DNA of 64,000 nt from Natrinema ejinorense (GTDB lineage: Archaea > Halobacteriota > Halobacteria > Halobacteriales > Natrialbaceae): positions 682,001-746,000 of the forward strand of contig NZ_NXNI01000001.1 of the NCBI RefSeq assembly GCF_002494345.1. Reading direction: 5' to 3'. Positions 16,517 to 24,475 of this stretch are shown here, piece after piece. The position numbers and the translations under genes were made by a program. The notes below the pieces were generated by a model. The model was given only the letters and a program-made list of their open reading frames with translations, made no database searches and was not told the origin of the DNA. Positions within the stretch are counted from its first letter, which is position 1; the number at the start of each line of letters is the position of its first letter.

Positions 16517-16606
16517 GACGTTTCAGACGGACCGCTGTCAGTCAGTGCCGGCGACCCCGCGACCCGTCCGTGGGGTCGCGGTCGCTCGAGACAGGGGACC
16601 GTCTTA
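16517..16606 (-). repeat. Palindromic intergenic repeat, copy C
   Basis: This element of about 90 bases is read on the minus strand from the TAA stop of the monooxygenase gene (TAAGACGGTCCCCTGTCTCG). A stem with arms GACCGCGACCCC and GGGTCGCGGGGTC follows, then CTGACTGACAGCGGTCCGTC. The plan matches copies A, B and D. The stem sequence differs from copy B, but pairing is kept on both arms. Confidence 0.8.
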
Positions 16607-17623
16607 GAGCCCGACGCCGTCCGCGAGGAGTTCGTGAGAGCGCAGGACGTCGTCGTGATCGGCGATGATGTTCTGGACGATGACGTCGTCGACGCCGACC
16701 CGATCCGTGAGTTGCTCGAGCAACTCGGCTACCGTCTCCGGACTCCCCGAAATCGAGCGCGGCCAGTCGCCGTCGGGAAGCGGGTTCGGCGTTGGCTCCG
16801 GGACGCCGCCGAGTTCCTCGATCGCCGCCTCGACGGACGGTGGCGATCCGACGACGCCGCGTCGCATCCGCTTGTAGGACGCTTCGGCGGTCGCTCGCAG
16901 CCTGGCCGCTTCGTCGTCGCTGTCCCCACAGGCAACGTTCATCGCGAGCATTCCGGTCGGTTCGTCCGGGCCAGCACCGAGCGGCGACGGGTCGAACGTG
17001 TCGCGATACGTCTCGAACGCGCGCTCGGCGAGAGTCGGTCGGATGAACCCGGCAAAACAGTACCGGAGGCCGAGTTTGCCGGCGATCTCGGCGCTCGAGG
17101 GGCTCGAGCCGAGGACCCACACCTCGGGAACGTCGTCCGCGGATCGGGGAAGCTGGAGGTCGGCGTAGGCGTGGTCGTCCGGGAACCCGTCGTAGAGGTG
17201 GCTCACGGTCGCGTCGATCTTCTCGGCGTGGTCCTCGTCGGGATTTCGTTTCTGTCGGTCGGTCCCCAGCGCACGGTCCGCGGCCGGGATCCCGGTCGCC
17301 CGCCCGAGGCCGAGATCGACGCGCCCCGGAGCCAGCGCGTCGAGGGAACTGAAGGTCTCCGCGACCTTGAACGGCTGGTAGTGGTTGAGTAAGACCGTGC
17401 CGGAACCCACTCGGATCTCGTCCGTTTCGGCCGCGAGATACGCGATCAGCGTCTCCGGGGTCGTGCTCGCGATCGAGTCCGTCATTCCGTGGTGTTCGGC
17501 CATCCAGAACCGCGTGTAGCCGAGTTCCTCGGCCAACCGGGCGAGCTCGACCGTATTCTCGTAGGCTTCTGTCGCAGTACCGCCTTCCGGTACGGGTGCG
17601 AGGTCGACGATAGAGAGATCCAT
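16604..17623 (-). CDS. Luciferase-like flavin monooxygenase
   Basis: This 339-residue TIM-barrel protein belongs to the bacterial luciferase-like superfamily. It has the start MDLSIVDLAPV, the segment YTRFWMAEHHGM near residue 50, VGSGTVLLNHYQPFKVAE near 90 and GRVDLGLGRATG near 115. These features are typical of FMN-dependent alkane/luciferase-like monooxygenases of the MsnO8 type. The substrate is not determinable. ATG 17623 is at the conserved start; upstream in-frame residues are not family-like. The stop codon overlaps the end of repeat copy C. It is divergent from dpsA (224 bases between starts). Confidence 0.87.
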   Translation of the reverse strand: MDLSIVDLAPVPEGGTATEAYENTVELARLAEELGYTRFWMAEHHGMTDSIASTTPETLIAYLAAETDEIRVGSGTVLLNHYQPFKVAETFSSLDALAPGRVDLGLGRATGIPAADRALGTDRQKRNPDEDHAEKIDATVSHLYDGFPDDHAYADLQLPRSADDVPEVWVLGSSPSSAEIAGKLGLRYCFAGFIRPTLAERAFETYRDTFDPSPLGAGPDEPTGMLAMNVACGDSDDEAARLRATAEASYKRMRRGVVGSPPSVEAAIEELGGVPEPTPNPLPDGDWPRSISGSPETVAELLEQLTDRVGVDDVIVQNIIADHDDVLRSHELLADGVGL

Positions 17624-17774
17624 ATCGACCGCTGGGAAGCGAACGCTCAATAGCCGTTCGATTCGTCGCAATCGTGACTGTGCAAATCACCGACGATCGA
17701 TCCACGTGAGTTCGACGCCACACTGGTGACGGCCGATCGACGAGGGATGTCGTCATCGAAACGGCCGCGAGCGA

Positions 17775-17820
17775 TTTTTAGGTCGTGCGAAAAAATATAA
17801 CTAAATTGAAAACTTATATG
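17775..17820 (+). promoter_or_regulatory. dpsA promoter with two TATA-like boxes and a TTTAGG half-site
   Basis: An AT-rich stretch holds AAAATATA (17792-17799) and TTATAT (17814-17819). The second lies about 30 bases before ATG 17848, the spacing of a nearly leaderless haloarchaeal start. Just upstream is TTTTTAGG (17775-17782), which resembles half of the palindrome in front of the DtxR-type gene at 19092-19107. Iron control through that regulator is an inference. Confidence 0.55.
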
Positions 17821-17847
17821 GGTGAGCAAGTCGTTCTAGAGACTGTG

Positions 17848-18393
17848 ATGAACACGCAGAAGACCGTCCAACAGGAAGCCGGCACCGTCGAGGAGAACGC
17901 ACTCAGGCTCGAGCCCGAGAAGGCAGAACAGATCATCGAGGCGCTGAACAGGGACCTCGCGGATGCGTACGTCCTCTACCACCAGCTCCACAAGCACCAC
18001 TGGAACGTCGAAGGCGCGGAGTTCCTCGACGTCCACGTGTTCCTCCAGGAGGTCTACGAGGACGTCGAGGCGGCAGCCGACGACGTCGCCGAACGGCTGC
18101 AGGCCCTCGGTGGCGTTCCCCACGCGAGCATGACGACGCTGGCCGAGAACGCCACCGTCGAACCCGAAGACGAGGACGTCTACGACATCCGGACATCGCT
18201 CGCGAACGACCTCGAGATGCTGGGCGACATCATCGAGAGCTACCGAGAGCACATCGAACTCGCGGAAGGGCTGGGCGATCACGCGACCGCCCAGATGCTC
18301 CGCGAGCAACTCGAGACGATCGAGGAACACACCCACCACATCGAACACTACCTTGAGGACGATACGCTCGTCCTCGAGTCGGCGACCAACTAA
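17848..18393 (+). CDS. dpsA: DpsA, ferritin-like iron-storage and DNA-protection protein
   Basis: This 181-residue protein closely resembles Halobacterium salinarum DpsA. It forms a dodecameric shell that oxidises and stores iron and protects DNA from Fenton damage. The inter-subunit ferroxidase ligands are visible: histidines in YHQLHKHHWNVEG, then FLDVHVFLQEVYEDVEAAADD. The family strings EDEDVYDIRTSLAND and HHIEHYLEDDTLV are also present. The start at ATG 17848 gives MNTQKTVQ, matching known DpsA starts. In-frame ATGs at 17785 and 17818 overlap the promoter. A DtxR/SirR-type metal regulator lies 182 bases downstream on the other strand. Confidence 0.95.
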   Translation: MNTQKTVQQEAGTVEENALRLEPEKAEQIIEALNRDLADAYVLYHQLHKHHWNVEGAEFLDVHVFLQEVYEDVEAAADDVAERLQALGGVPHASMTTLAENATVEPEDEDVYDIRTSLANDLEMLGDIIESYREHIELAEGLGDHATAQMLREQLETIEEHTHHIEHYLEDDTLVLESATN

Positions 18394-18575
18394 CTGCCGA
18401 TCAGTCGCGGACGGCATCATTGCTCCGACCGCGACGGCCGATCGTCACGTCGGGTGCCGTCTTCCGGGCGGCCGTTATTTTCGCGCTCACCAGCGCAATC
18501 ACTTCCCCCTGTCGGCTGATCGTCGCCGCTGAACCCAGGAACCGCTCGCTCGCGAACCAGCAACCCTGCGCTGGA

Positions 18576-18962
18576 TCAGGCGGAGACGTCCACGGCGTCG
18601 ATGTCCTCGGTCTCGAGAAGGGTTTCCGCGACCCGTTCGGTGACGAGGGCACTGACGTTCCCCGCGAGCGCCATCGCTTCCCGCTCGGGTGCCTCGAGTT
18701 CGAGGACGTCCCGAAAGAACGTCGACAGGACGACGTGGGTTTCGTACAACTCGGCGGCCTTCTCCCGTCCGTGCGCGGTGAGCGTCGCCCCGTCGTACGG
18801 TTCGTAGGTGAGATAGTCGTGGTCCTCGAGTCGCTGGAGCGTTTCCGTCACGACCGCCGGCGACCGGTCGAGTTCGTCCGCGACGTATCCCGGTGGGACC
18901 GGTTCGCCCACGTCCTGAACGGCGAGATAGCACACGAGCAGGTACTGGGAGGCGTCGGTCAT
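18576..18962 (-). CDS. DtxR/SirR-type metal-dependent transcription regulator
   Basis: This 128-residue protein has the N-terminal winged helix (MTDASQYLLVCYLA through DELDRSPAVVTETLQRLEDHDYL, about 1-60) and the helical dimerisation domain of the DtxR/MntR/SirR family (LTAHGREKAAELYETHVVLSTFFRDVL, about 65-125). The C-terminal SH3-like domain of full-length DtxR/IdeR is absent, as in short MntR-like forms. Family members sense iron or manganese. ATG 18962 starts the conserved region. A perfect 7-bp inverted repeat TTTAGGC-AC-GCCTAAA lies upstream at 19092-19107, next to a TATA-like TTTTAA on the minus strand, suggesting autoregulation. Confidence 0.85.
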   Translation of the reverse strand: MTDASQYLLVCYLAVQDVGEPVPPGYVADELDRSPAVVTETLQRLEDHDYLTYEPYDGATLTAHGREKAAELYETHVVLSTFFRDVLELEAPEREAMALAGNVSALVTERVAETLLETEDIDAVDVSA

Positions 18963-19091
18963 GCGTGTCGAGTGGTACAATCGCGGACGAATCGCTGGTG
19001 GTGGGCACGACCCGCGTCGATATCGGGGACGAGCGACGCGGCGACCGACTTCGTCGACCTGCGATCCCGTTTCGGATCGACTGCCATACGA

Positions 19092-19107
19092 TTTAGGCAC
19101 GCCTAAA
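19092..19107. promoter_or_regulatory. Palindromic operator candidate of the DtxR/SirR-type regulator
   Basis: TTTAGGC-AC-GCCTAAA is a perfect inverted repeat (19092-19098 and 19101-19107). It resembles TTAGG...CCTAA sites bound by DtxR-family regulators. It lies between the minus-strand regulator gene (start 18962) and a plus-strand zinc-finger gene (start 19178), directly downstream of a minus-strand TATA-like TTTTAA at 19111-19117. Confidence 0.65.
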
Positions 19108-19177
19108 ACATTAAAACAGTTGCGGATAGGTGTGATCGTTCGAAACGACGAGGGGCCTCGAGCGAGAACGGACGAAC

Positions 19178-19306
19178 GTGACCGATGTCGGCGAGGATCG
19201 TTCCGACGGCGATCGAATCGAGTACCGCGAGTGTGAGCTCTGTGGCGACCGGGTTCCCGCCCCGGTCTATCGCGAACACGTGCTCAAGGAGTGCCCTGGC
19301 CGCTGA
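19178..19306 (+). CDS. 42-residue zinc-finger protein
   Basis: A GTG start at 19178 opens a 43-codon frame to TGA 19304-19306. The peptide contains YRECELCGDRVPAPVYREH and ends VLKECPGR. The C-x2-C pair plus H-x4-C looks like a small zinc site, as in the many tiny haloarchaeal zinc-finger proteins. Codons are GC-rich like neighbouring genes. It is divergent from the DtxR-type gene and shares its operator region. The start codon is uncertain. Confidence 0.6.
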   Translation: MTDVGEDRSDGDRIEYRECELCGDRVPAPVYREHVLKECPGR

Positions 19307-19386
19307 CCGTGGTACCCCTCGAGTCGTTTTCTCGTAGCGAGACGCGGCGAAACCCCTATCCGACTCGTCGAAATCACAGGGAGGTA

Positions 19387-19539
19387 GTGACGAGACGGGT
19401 ACGACCGAGGATCTGGCAGTGTCCGAAGTGTGGACGGCGCGTCAACGGGTTCGTGAACGGCAGTCGGTGTCCGACCTGTCGGGAGGCGGTCTTCGACGAC
19501 TCCGAACACGACGATCGGCGTGACATCGACGGGGAGTGA
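19387..19539 (+). CDS. Small CPxCG-related zinc-ribbon protein
   Basis: This protein of about 50 residues has two zinc knuckles, WQCPKCGRRVNGF and SRCPTCREAVF, and an acidic tail (DDSEHDDRRDIDGE). GTG 19387 is the likely start, since the basic run VTRRVRPRI precedes the first knuckle. A longer in-frame extension to 19291 would overlap the preceding zinc-finger gene. Proteins of this class are common and mostly uncharacterised in haloarchaea; some affect biofilm or stress phenotypes. It is 80 bases downstream of the 42-residue zinc finger and may share its transcript. Confidence 0.65.
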   Translation: MTRRVRPRIWQCPKCGRRVNGFVNGSRCPTCREAVFDDSEHDDRRDIDGE

Positions 19540-19564
19540 TCCGTTTCCTCCTTCCTCCGCCGCG

Positions 19565-21316
19565 TCACGTTTCTTCGACGTGACGGATCTCGCAGGCGAT
19601 CCCGCGGCTACTCTCGGCCATCTCGCGACCGAACATCTCGGCGCGGCCGACGGCGAACGCCTTCGGTCCCTCGACGACCACCTCGTCGCCGACGCGGATG
19701 TCCTCGTCGGCGTCGACGACGCCCGGTGCGAGCACGCTGCCGTGGGGGACGAAGCCGTCGATCTCGACCCGTTTGGTCGGCGCGTCGCTCTCGAGCCAGC
19801 GGCGCGCGCCTTCGAGCGTAAAGGACAGCGTCCCGTACTGGGGGACCATGGTCGCGAGCTGCGCGTCCTCGGGGTCGCGCACCTGGATCTTGGGATACCG
19901 GCTCGTGGTCTGGATGTCCGCGAAGAGTTCGTCGCCGGCCCCGTCGCCGAGCAGGTAGTCCGCGATGGCGCGGACGGTGTTGTGCTCGCGCTCGCGCTTG
20001 GAGTACTTCAACTCGCCCGACAGCGCACTCGAGAGGTTCGCGAGCGACTCGTCGTCGGTCGGATGGTCCGCGACGGTGTAGGTGATATCCAGATCGAGCG
20101 CCTCCTCGACGCGCCCGACGATGTCGCGGTAGCCCTCGTCGGGGACGTGTGCGATGATGGACGGATAGTCGTTGCGCTCGAGGTAGCGCTCCAGCACCTC
20201 GGCGACGAACTGTTTCTCGTCCTCGGACCAGCGACCCGTCACGACGGTGTCGTAGTGCTGGGCGGGGTAGGTCGTCTCGAGTTCCTGGGGGACGACGCCG
20301 ATCGGACTGGTCATCGAGACGAGGTGGGCACGCCACTGGATGGCGTCGTGGAACTGGCGGTGGCTCTGGGATTCGCTGTAGGGCTTGGCGGCCGAACAGG
20401 GGACGAGTACGAGCGGGTTCTGGAAGCGATTGCGGTACCGCGTCGTCACCCGGTCGGCGAAGCGCTGGATCTCCACGCGGCGGAGGGTGTCCGACGTCGC
20501 AGCGTCGATCCGGGCGTCCCGCAGGATCGGCGTCCGCTCCTCGAGGTAGCCCCACTGGGAGTCGAGTTCGCGCACCGCGGCGGTGAGCCACTGGTCGTGA
20601 CGGGCCTGCCCCTCGATGTAATCGCGAAGACGGCCGTCCCGAATCCGGCGGCGGACGATCGCCAGTTCGGCCTCGAGAGCGTTGACGTTGTGTGCGGCGC
20701 AGTCCTCGCGGGTAAACTCCTCGCGGGGCCCCTGGCAGGCGGGACACGAGCAGGGGAGCTCCTCGAGGTCCTCGAGGAAGTACGCCTCGTCGGTCGTGAG
20801 ATAGCGACCTTCGGTACCCTTCACGACGGCCGCAGTCTCGTCGAAGAGGTCGACGCCGGCGTAGGCAAGCAGGGCGACGTTTCGCGGGGTGGCAACCCCC
20901 GAGAACAGCAGGGCGGTGTCGGTAGGGATCGCCTCGCGAACGTTCACGACGGCCTCGACCAGCGCCGCGCCGTGGCCCATCACGGACTGGACGTTCGAGA
21001 CGGCGTAGGCGTCCGTCCCGTGGTCGTCGGCGCTCTCGCTCGAGACGACCGCGACGCTCGGATAGTCGACGTCGGGGGAGTCGACGGCGAACGACTCTCG
21101 AACTTCCTCGGCGGTGCCGCCGGGGAACGCTCGATGGGGGAGTACCGTGAGTTTCGAATCGTCGCCGTCGGGGAGCTCGCGGTCCTCGCTCCAGAGCGAG
21201 CCCGCGTCCTCGAGGACGTCGTCGACGAGTGACGGCGTCGAACGCGGCGACGAGAGGCGGAGTTCGCCCACGCGCGCGGCCCCGTCGCGCTCGTGTACTT
21301 CGAAGTGATCGGTCAT
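19565..21316 (-). CDS. arcS: Archaeosine synthase (ArcS)
   Basis: This 583-residue protein is a TGT paralog that converts preQ0 at position 15 of tRNA to archaeosine, after TgtA has inserted preQ0. Visible features are a TGT-like barrel with a zinc site (LPCSCPACQG at 188-196 and DCAAHN at 205-210), the ArcS-specific motif PCSAAKPY at 306-313, a C1/C2 region, and a C-terminal PUA RNA-binding domain (about 505-583, with VEIDGFVPHGSVLAPGVV and VEGPKAFAVGRAEM). The start is ATG 21316. The partner tgtA is on the same strand, 3.2 kb away at 24476-25969. Confidence 0.95.
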   Translation of the reverse strand: MTDHFEVHERDGAARVGELRLSSPRSTPSLVDDVLEDAGSLWSEDRELPDGDDSKLTVLPHRAFPGGTAEEVRESFAVDSPDVDYPSVAVVSSESADDHGTDAYAVSNVQSVMGHGAALVEAVVNVREAIPTDTALLFSGVATPRNVALLAYAGVDLFDETAAVVKGTEGRYLTTDEAYFLEDLEELPCSCPACQGPREEFTREDCAAHNVNALEAELAIVRRRIRDGRLRDYIEGQARHDQWLTAAVRELDSQWGYLEERTPILRDARIDAATSDTLRRVEIQRFADRVTTRYRNRFQNPLVLVPCSAAKPYSESQSHRQFHDAIQWRAHLVSMTSPIGVVPQELETTYPAQHYDTVVTGRWSEDEKQFVAEVLERYLERNDYPSIIAHVPDEGYRDIVGRVEEALDLDITYTVADHPTDDESLANLSSALSGELKYSKREREHNTVRAIADYLLGDGAGDELFADIQTTSRYPKIQVRDPEDAQLATMVPQYGTLSFTLEGARRWLESDAPTKRVEIDGFVPHGSVLAPGVVDADEDIRVGDEVVVEGPKAFAVGRAEMFGREMAESSRGIACEIRHVEET

Positions 21317-21590
21317 ACCCGATATGATCGGGGCGGGCGAAAGAGGGTGTCGATACGCGGGGCCGGAGAGCGCACCGGTTGACGCGATAGCGGACGCGTC
21401 TCTACCCTCGAAAAGTGGATCGAGACGAGATCCGGCTTCGTACGGTCGACTCAGAAAGCGTCGTATCGAGCGTGTGCTGTCCGACAGCGTACCAGTCGTT
21501 CATCCTGACTGTTAGTCGCTGCATTGTTCTCGATGGGGGCAGAAACCATTCCCGGATATTTGGGAAAATTAACCTTTATGCCTCTCCAGT

Positions 21591-21597
21591 GGGAGGT
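21591..21597 (+). promoter_or_regulatory. Strong Shine-Dalgarno site of the PGF-CTERM protein gene
   Basis: GGGAGGT lies 6 bases before ATG 21604. This is unusual in a window where many genes lack such a site, and it fixes the start over the longer in-frame extension from 21415. An AT-rich AAAATTAACC (21565-21574) is a possible TATA region. Confidence 0.7.
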
Positions 21598-21603
21598 CAA
21601 AGT

Positions 21604-23622
21604 ATGCCATCGGAATCAGAATCGAGATTGCGATCAGGAGGCGGCTATCGGGCATTACTCGCCGTCCTTCTGGTTGCTGCAGTCGGAGTAGCGACGATCG
21701 GAATGCCGGTCGTCAACAGTGGAATGACGACGACCGCTAAAGCGGCGGAAGCGCCGGAGATCGCCGAATCGTACGATTCGGTTTCGCAGGTCGATTCGGA
21801 CCGCGACCCGGCCGACGAGGTCTACCTCGGTGAGAACGGGAGCGCCGTGCTTCAGTACGACGACGACGAGGCCGACGTCAACCAAATCGACGTCGGCATG
21901 GATGTCAGCGAAGGGCTGGCCTACATGCTGGTCGTCGACGATATCGAGAATCAAGACGGGGAGTTCCAAGAAGCGAACTTCTCGGCAGTCCTCGATCAGA
22001 GCGGGTTCTCCGGCGACGGCTCGTTCGTGATGAAACAGCCCGAGGAAGTCGAGAACTTCGAACTCGACGCCTCCGGCGAGGTCACCGACGAGACGAACGA
22101 GTTCGAGGCGACCGCCACCGGCACGTTCGAAAGCCAGGGTGGGGCCGCCGGCACCGTCGATACGGACGGCCAGATTGCTGCGACCGCGGATCGCTTCGAG
22201 ACGAGCGGCTCCGTCTCCGCCGACGGCGCGGCGGGCGCGATGACGGGAGCCAGCAGCGAAGGAGAGAACCTCGAGCTCTCGCTCAACGATACGAGCGACG
22301 GCTACACGCTCGACGTGACCCAGGAGCGGGGCGTCTACGACTGGTCGGCAAGCCAGTGGGAAACCCGTAAGCAAGCCGAGAAGACGCTCCAACAACAGTA
22401 CGGCAGCCTCGCCACGGAGCTCGGTGGAACGAGCGAGATCGAGATCTCGAACTACAACTTCGAAGAACGCAGTTCCGGTCAACACAGGCTCGAACTCGAG
22501 TTTACCGTCGAGTACACCGGAATCGACGACGGTATCGAACAGCAGCTCACGACCGTGCTGGCCAACAGTGAGGAGTACGACCTGAGCCGGTCGGAGGCCG
22601 CGGAGGTCGCCGGCACCGTCACCGACCTCGAGATCCAGACCTTCGAGTTCTCGATGGCCACGAGCGGCGGTTCGATGAACGCCGAGTGGGACATCGCCAT
22701 CGACAACTACGGCGAACTCTCGCTTGCGATGATCGATCTGATGGAGGCGTCGTCGATGAGCGAGGAGATGGCCCAGGAGGACATCGACGATGCCCGAACG
22801 GCGCTCGAAGCCCAGCAGGCAGTGAATCTCAAGTCGGAAATCAAGTGGAGCGCGTCGGTCGAGCAGACCTCCGATCAGAAGATGGAACTCGACGCCGAAC
22901 TGTCGAGTAACACGGAAAACTGGGCCGCCTACATCGACGAACTCGAGGCCAACGACGTCGACCCACAGAACGACGTGACCTTCAGCCTGACGGCGAACAC
23001 CGACGGCGACGAACTCGCGGTCGACGCACAGTTCGAAATCGAGGCCGAGGATATGGCCAGCCAGGCGATCAATTCGTGGGCCAGTTCGGTCCAGAACAAC
23101 CCGACGACGATGTCCTCGGACACCGACGAGTTCATGACGGCACTGTCGGAGTCCGAACTCGAGGTCGCCCGGGTTGACGGTAACATCGCCGACGGGACGG
23201 TTCGCGTCGAAGGTGGAGCGAAGTTCGAGAACATGAGCAAGGTTGCGGGTACCTTCAGCGACAGCGTGTCCATCAGCGGGATGGCATCCGGGTCCGCCGG
23301 TAACAGTACGTCGCTGTACGTCTACGTCGACGACATGGGTGTCGACACCGAGTCGGCCACCAAGTCCGACATCGAACACCTCGACGTGGTCGGTTCCGAG
23401 ACGACGGTCCACGAGGCCGGCGAGTGGGACAAAGAGTTCCCGGAACCGGACACTGACGCCATGAACGAGTACCTCGGCGTCGCCTCCCAGAGCAGCGAAA
23501 GCAGCGAAAGCAACGAAAGCGGCGACGGAAACGGCGGCAGCGATACCGTCCCCGGCTTCGGAGTCGGTGTCACGGCGATCGCAGGACTGCTGACGGCGCT
23601 CGTGCTCCGGCGGCAGGCCTAA
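21604..23622 (+). CDS. Secreted PGF-CTERM surface protein
   Basis: This 672-residue acidic protein has an N-terminal signal (RALLAVLLVAAVGVATIGM, about 16-34), probably Sec-dependent. A long beta-rich ectodomain (about 45-615) follows, then a Ser/Glu/Asn/Gly linker (SSESSESNESGDGNGG) and the C-terminal tripartite sorting signal VPGFGVGVTAIAGLLTALVL with RRQA. PGF-CTERM proteins are cut and lipid-anchored by archaeosortase A. The ectodomain has many Thr/Ser/Asn sites for glycosylation, and no named domain is recognised. It lies divergently between arcS and tgtA, but no functional link to tRNA modification is implied. Confidence 0.85.
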   Translation: MPSESESRLRSGGGYRALLAVLLVAAVGVATIGMPVVNSGMTTTAKAAEAPEIAESYDSVSQVDSDRDPADEVYLGENGSAVLQYDDDEADVNQIDVGMDVSEGLAYMLVVDDIENQDGEFQEANFSAVLDQSGFSGDGSFVMKQPEEVENFELDASGEVTDETNEFEATATGTFESQGGAAGTVDTDGQIAATADRFETSGSVSADGAAGAMTGASSEGENLELSLNDTSDGYTLDVTQERGVYDWSASQWETRKQAEKTLQQQYGSLATELGGTSEIEISNYNFEERSSGQHRLELEFTVEYTGIDDGIEQQLTTVLANSEEYDLSRSEAAEVAGTVTDLEIQTFEFSMATSGGSMNAEWDIAIDNYGELSLAMIDLMEASSMSEEMAQEDIDDARTALEAQQAVNLKSEIKWSASVEQTSDQKMELDAELSSNTENWAAYIDELEANDVDPQNDVTFSLTANTDGDELAVDAQFEIEAEDMASQAINSWASSVQNNPTTMSSDTDEFMTALSESELEVARVDGNIADGTVRVEGGAKFENMSKVAGTFSDSVSISGMASGSAGNSTSLYVYVDDMGVDTESATKSDIEHLDVVGSETTVHEAGEWDKEFPEPDTDAMNEYLGVASQSSESSESNESGDGNGGSDTVPGFGVGVTAIAGLLTALVLRRQA

Positions 23623-23659
23623 CACAGCGGACGACCGTCACGATCGAACCGAACACGTA

Positions 23660-23664
23660 TTTTT
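23660..23664 (+). terminator. Possible T-tract terminator of the PGF-CTERM gene
   Basis: TTTTT occurs 38 bases after the stop at 23622. Archaeal transcription often ends at short T-tracts. No strong hairpin precedes it. Confidence 0.3.
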
Positions 23665-23711
23665 GCGAACGATCACCCCCCAGAAGTACCGACAGTCTCG
23701 GTCCTCGCGTC

Positions 23712-24068
23712 TCAGACCGTCTCGAGACACGTCGCCGTCGCGGACGTCTGACCGCGATTGAACGACAGGATCTTGATCCGGAGCATGTCCGTCGGTTCGC
23801 AGTGGTCGGGGACGTCCTCGACGAAGACGACGAAGCCCTCTATTTTCCCGACCGCACGTCGCTCCCCGGAGTGATGGTCCGTGAATTCGCGGATGGCGAC
23901 CTCCTCGACGTCGCCGATATCGATCGGTGGCTCGCGTTCCTGGGCCTCTCTGTGGCGTTTCCGAGAGCGCCGCTGGTCCGCGGAGCCGCCGCGGACCCGT
24001 TTGAACAGCACCGATACGATCACGAGGGCGAGGACGACGCCACCGGCGAGTGCGACTTGCCCGAGCAT
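23712..24068 (-). CDS. TRAM-domain protein with N-terminal membrane helix
   Basis: This 118-residue protein begins with a membrane helix (MLGQVALAGGVVLALVIVSVLF) and a basic stretch. A C-terminal TRAM-like beta-barrel follows (about 55-116, with VGKIEGFVVFVEDVP and DMLRIKILSFNRGQTSATA). TRAM domains bind RNA, and small TRAM proteins act as archaeal RNA chaperones; the helix would tether this one to the membrane. ATG 24068 gives the helix directly at the N-terminus. An ATG at 24158 would add 30 basic, Thr-rich residues and cannot be excluded. Confidence 0.75.
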   Translation of the reverse strand: MLGQVALAGGVVLALVIVSVLFKRVRGGSADQRRSRKRHREAQEREPPIDIGDVEEVAIREFTDHHSGERRAVGKIEGFVVFVEDVPDHCEPTDMLRIKILSFNRGQTSATATCLETV

Positions 24069-24475
24069 ACCGCTACCGGCTGCCGCCTGGGTCTTCGATG
24101 TTCCGGTCCCGGTCGGCCGTCGACGGGCGAGCAGTCGCCGAGTAGGCGGTGACACCATAGTAGCTACTGAAAATCACTGTACACCCGATCGTACGAGGGC
24201 TACGCGAGTAGCGCGTACATCGTTTCAGTGGCGACGGTCAATCATGGACAACGTCTCAAACGAGATGGTATGGAAAGCGTGTTCTATAAGAGTGTAGCAA
24301 GCAGTTTCTGCTTTCTCATCTACGAGTTAGTGCTTCTGGACACAGTTTCCAAACTCCGTCGCCTTCCGCGGGAAGCTTTCTATGACACGCTCGGAGCGAC
24401 TCTATTCACACACTGTGAAACCCTGCGGCCGGCGCAGGGTCGCTGGCCGCGTCGCGAGCGGGCGTTCAGTGACTG
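24069..24475. other. 407-base intergenic stretch with an AT-richer core
   Basis: From about 24230 to 24420 the sequence is clearly less GC-rich than its surroundings and holds no convincing gene. A plus-strand frame from 24228 reads through it (VFYKSVASSFCFLIYELVLLD within it) but continues antisense into tgtA. It could be a remnant of transferred DNA. The right end carries the hairpin listed at 24421-24439. Confidence 0.4.
24421..24439. terminator. GC hairpin downstream of tgtA
   Basis: CCCTGCG-GCCGG-CGCAGGG is a perfect 7-bp stem with a 5-base loop, 37 bases beyond the tgtA stop codon. It could mark the mRNA 3' end or protect it. No T-tract follows directly on the minus strand. Confidence 0.35.

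Noticed and set aside
18401-18652. 83-codon minus-strand frame at the 3' end of the DtxR-type gene
   Set aside because: It overlaps the regulator in another frame, has no family pattern, and the non-overlapping end is too short to support a protein.
19520-21232. 570-codon plus-strand frame antisense to arcS
   Set aside because: Its sequence mirrors arcS codon structure (Val/Gly/Asp/Arg rich) and shows no domain.
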